NCBI GenBank assembly: GCA_003535195.1
Contig: DOHN01000199.1
Span: 48,947-64,083 of the forward strand
Length of the DNA stretch: 15,137 nucleotides
Source of the DNA: Ruminiclostridium sp.
GTDB taxonomy: Bacteria > Bacillota > Clostridia > DSM-8532
Direction of reading: 5' to 3'
The translations under genes were made by a program, and so were the position numbers. How positions within the stretch are numbered: the first letter of the stretch is position 1; the number at the start of each line of letters is the position of its first letter. A model generated the notes under the pieces. It had not been told where the DNA came from and ran no database searches. It worked only from the letters and a program-made list of their open reading frames with translations. Below, in pieces: positions 15,009 through 15,137 of the stretch.

Positions 15009-15137
15009 AATGGTTGATGGTCTTTACTACCTTTGACATGGGACCTTAAGCCGGGCCATGACGCTAAATTTCGAATTGAAGACTTTGGATGGGGTCCGGG
15101 AGCCTTGTTGTATCCAATCGAGTAGGAGGCGGTGACT

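Noticed and set aside
15066..15080. TTCGAAT, resembling a tRNA T-loop
   Set aside because: The flanking bases cannot form a 5-bp T-stem and no acceptor or anticodon arm surrounds it.

Overview
This window looks like chromosome from an anaerobic, hydrogen-metabolising member of the Bacillota (class Clostridia). The evidence is an HndC/HndD-type [FeFe]-hydrogenase pair, strong AGGAGG-like ribosome binding sites, several TTG/GTG starts, intrinsic-terminator-like hairpins and AT-rich intergenic DNA. No species can be named from the sequence alone.

Layout. (1) Positions 1-3022 hold the 3' part of a flavin/Fe-S subunit (HndC/NuoF-like, cut by the window edge) and the complete catalytic [FeFe]-hydrogenase subunit (HndD/HydA-like). 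They are followed by a good intrinsic terminator. (2) A MurR/RpiR-type regulator with an HTH and a sugar-phosphate-binding SIS domain lies on the minus strand (3286-4173). It diverges across about 610 bp of AT-rich DNA from a large plus-strand operon. (3) That operon (4788-12115) encodes a complete branched-chain-amino-acid-type (Liv/HAAT) ABC importer: lipoprotein binding protein, two permeases and two ATPases. It continues without a break into a split transketolase (N- and C-terminal halves as separate genes) and a short-chain dehydrogenase/reductase, and ends at a 12-bp hairpin. (4) Two tandem, closely similar AEC-family transporters (12354-13283 and 13389-14318) follow, each with the same leader layout. 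(5) A Crp/Fnr-family regulator on the minus strand (14292-14957) overlaps the second AEC gene tail to tail and has an extended -10 promoter. (6) The last 130 bp hold no gene I can support.

The most interesting unit is the RpiR / Liv-importer / split-transketolase / SDR locus. Tight spacing and overlaps (ATGA, 8 bp, 17 bp, TAATG) suggest co-transcription. A reasonable inference is that a small polyhydroxylated or keto compound is imported, oxidised or reduced by the SDR, and cleaved or rearranged by the transketolase, with the RpiR protein sensing a phosphorylated intermediate. The substrate is not identifiable from sequence. No kinase, isomerase or aldolase is present in the window. The tandem AEC carriers could move a related organic acid, but nothing in the sequence proves a link.
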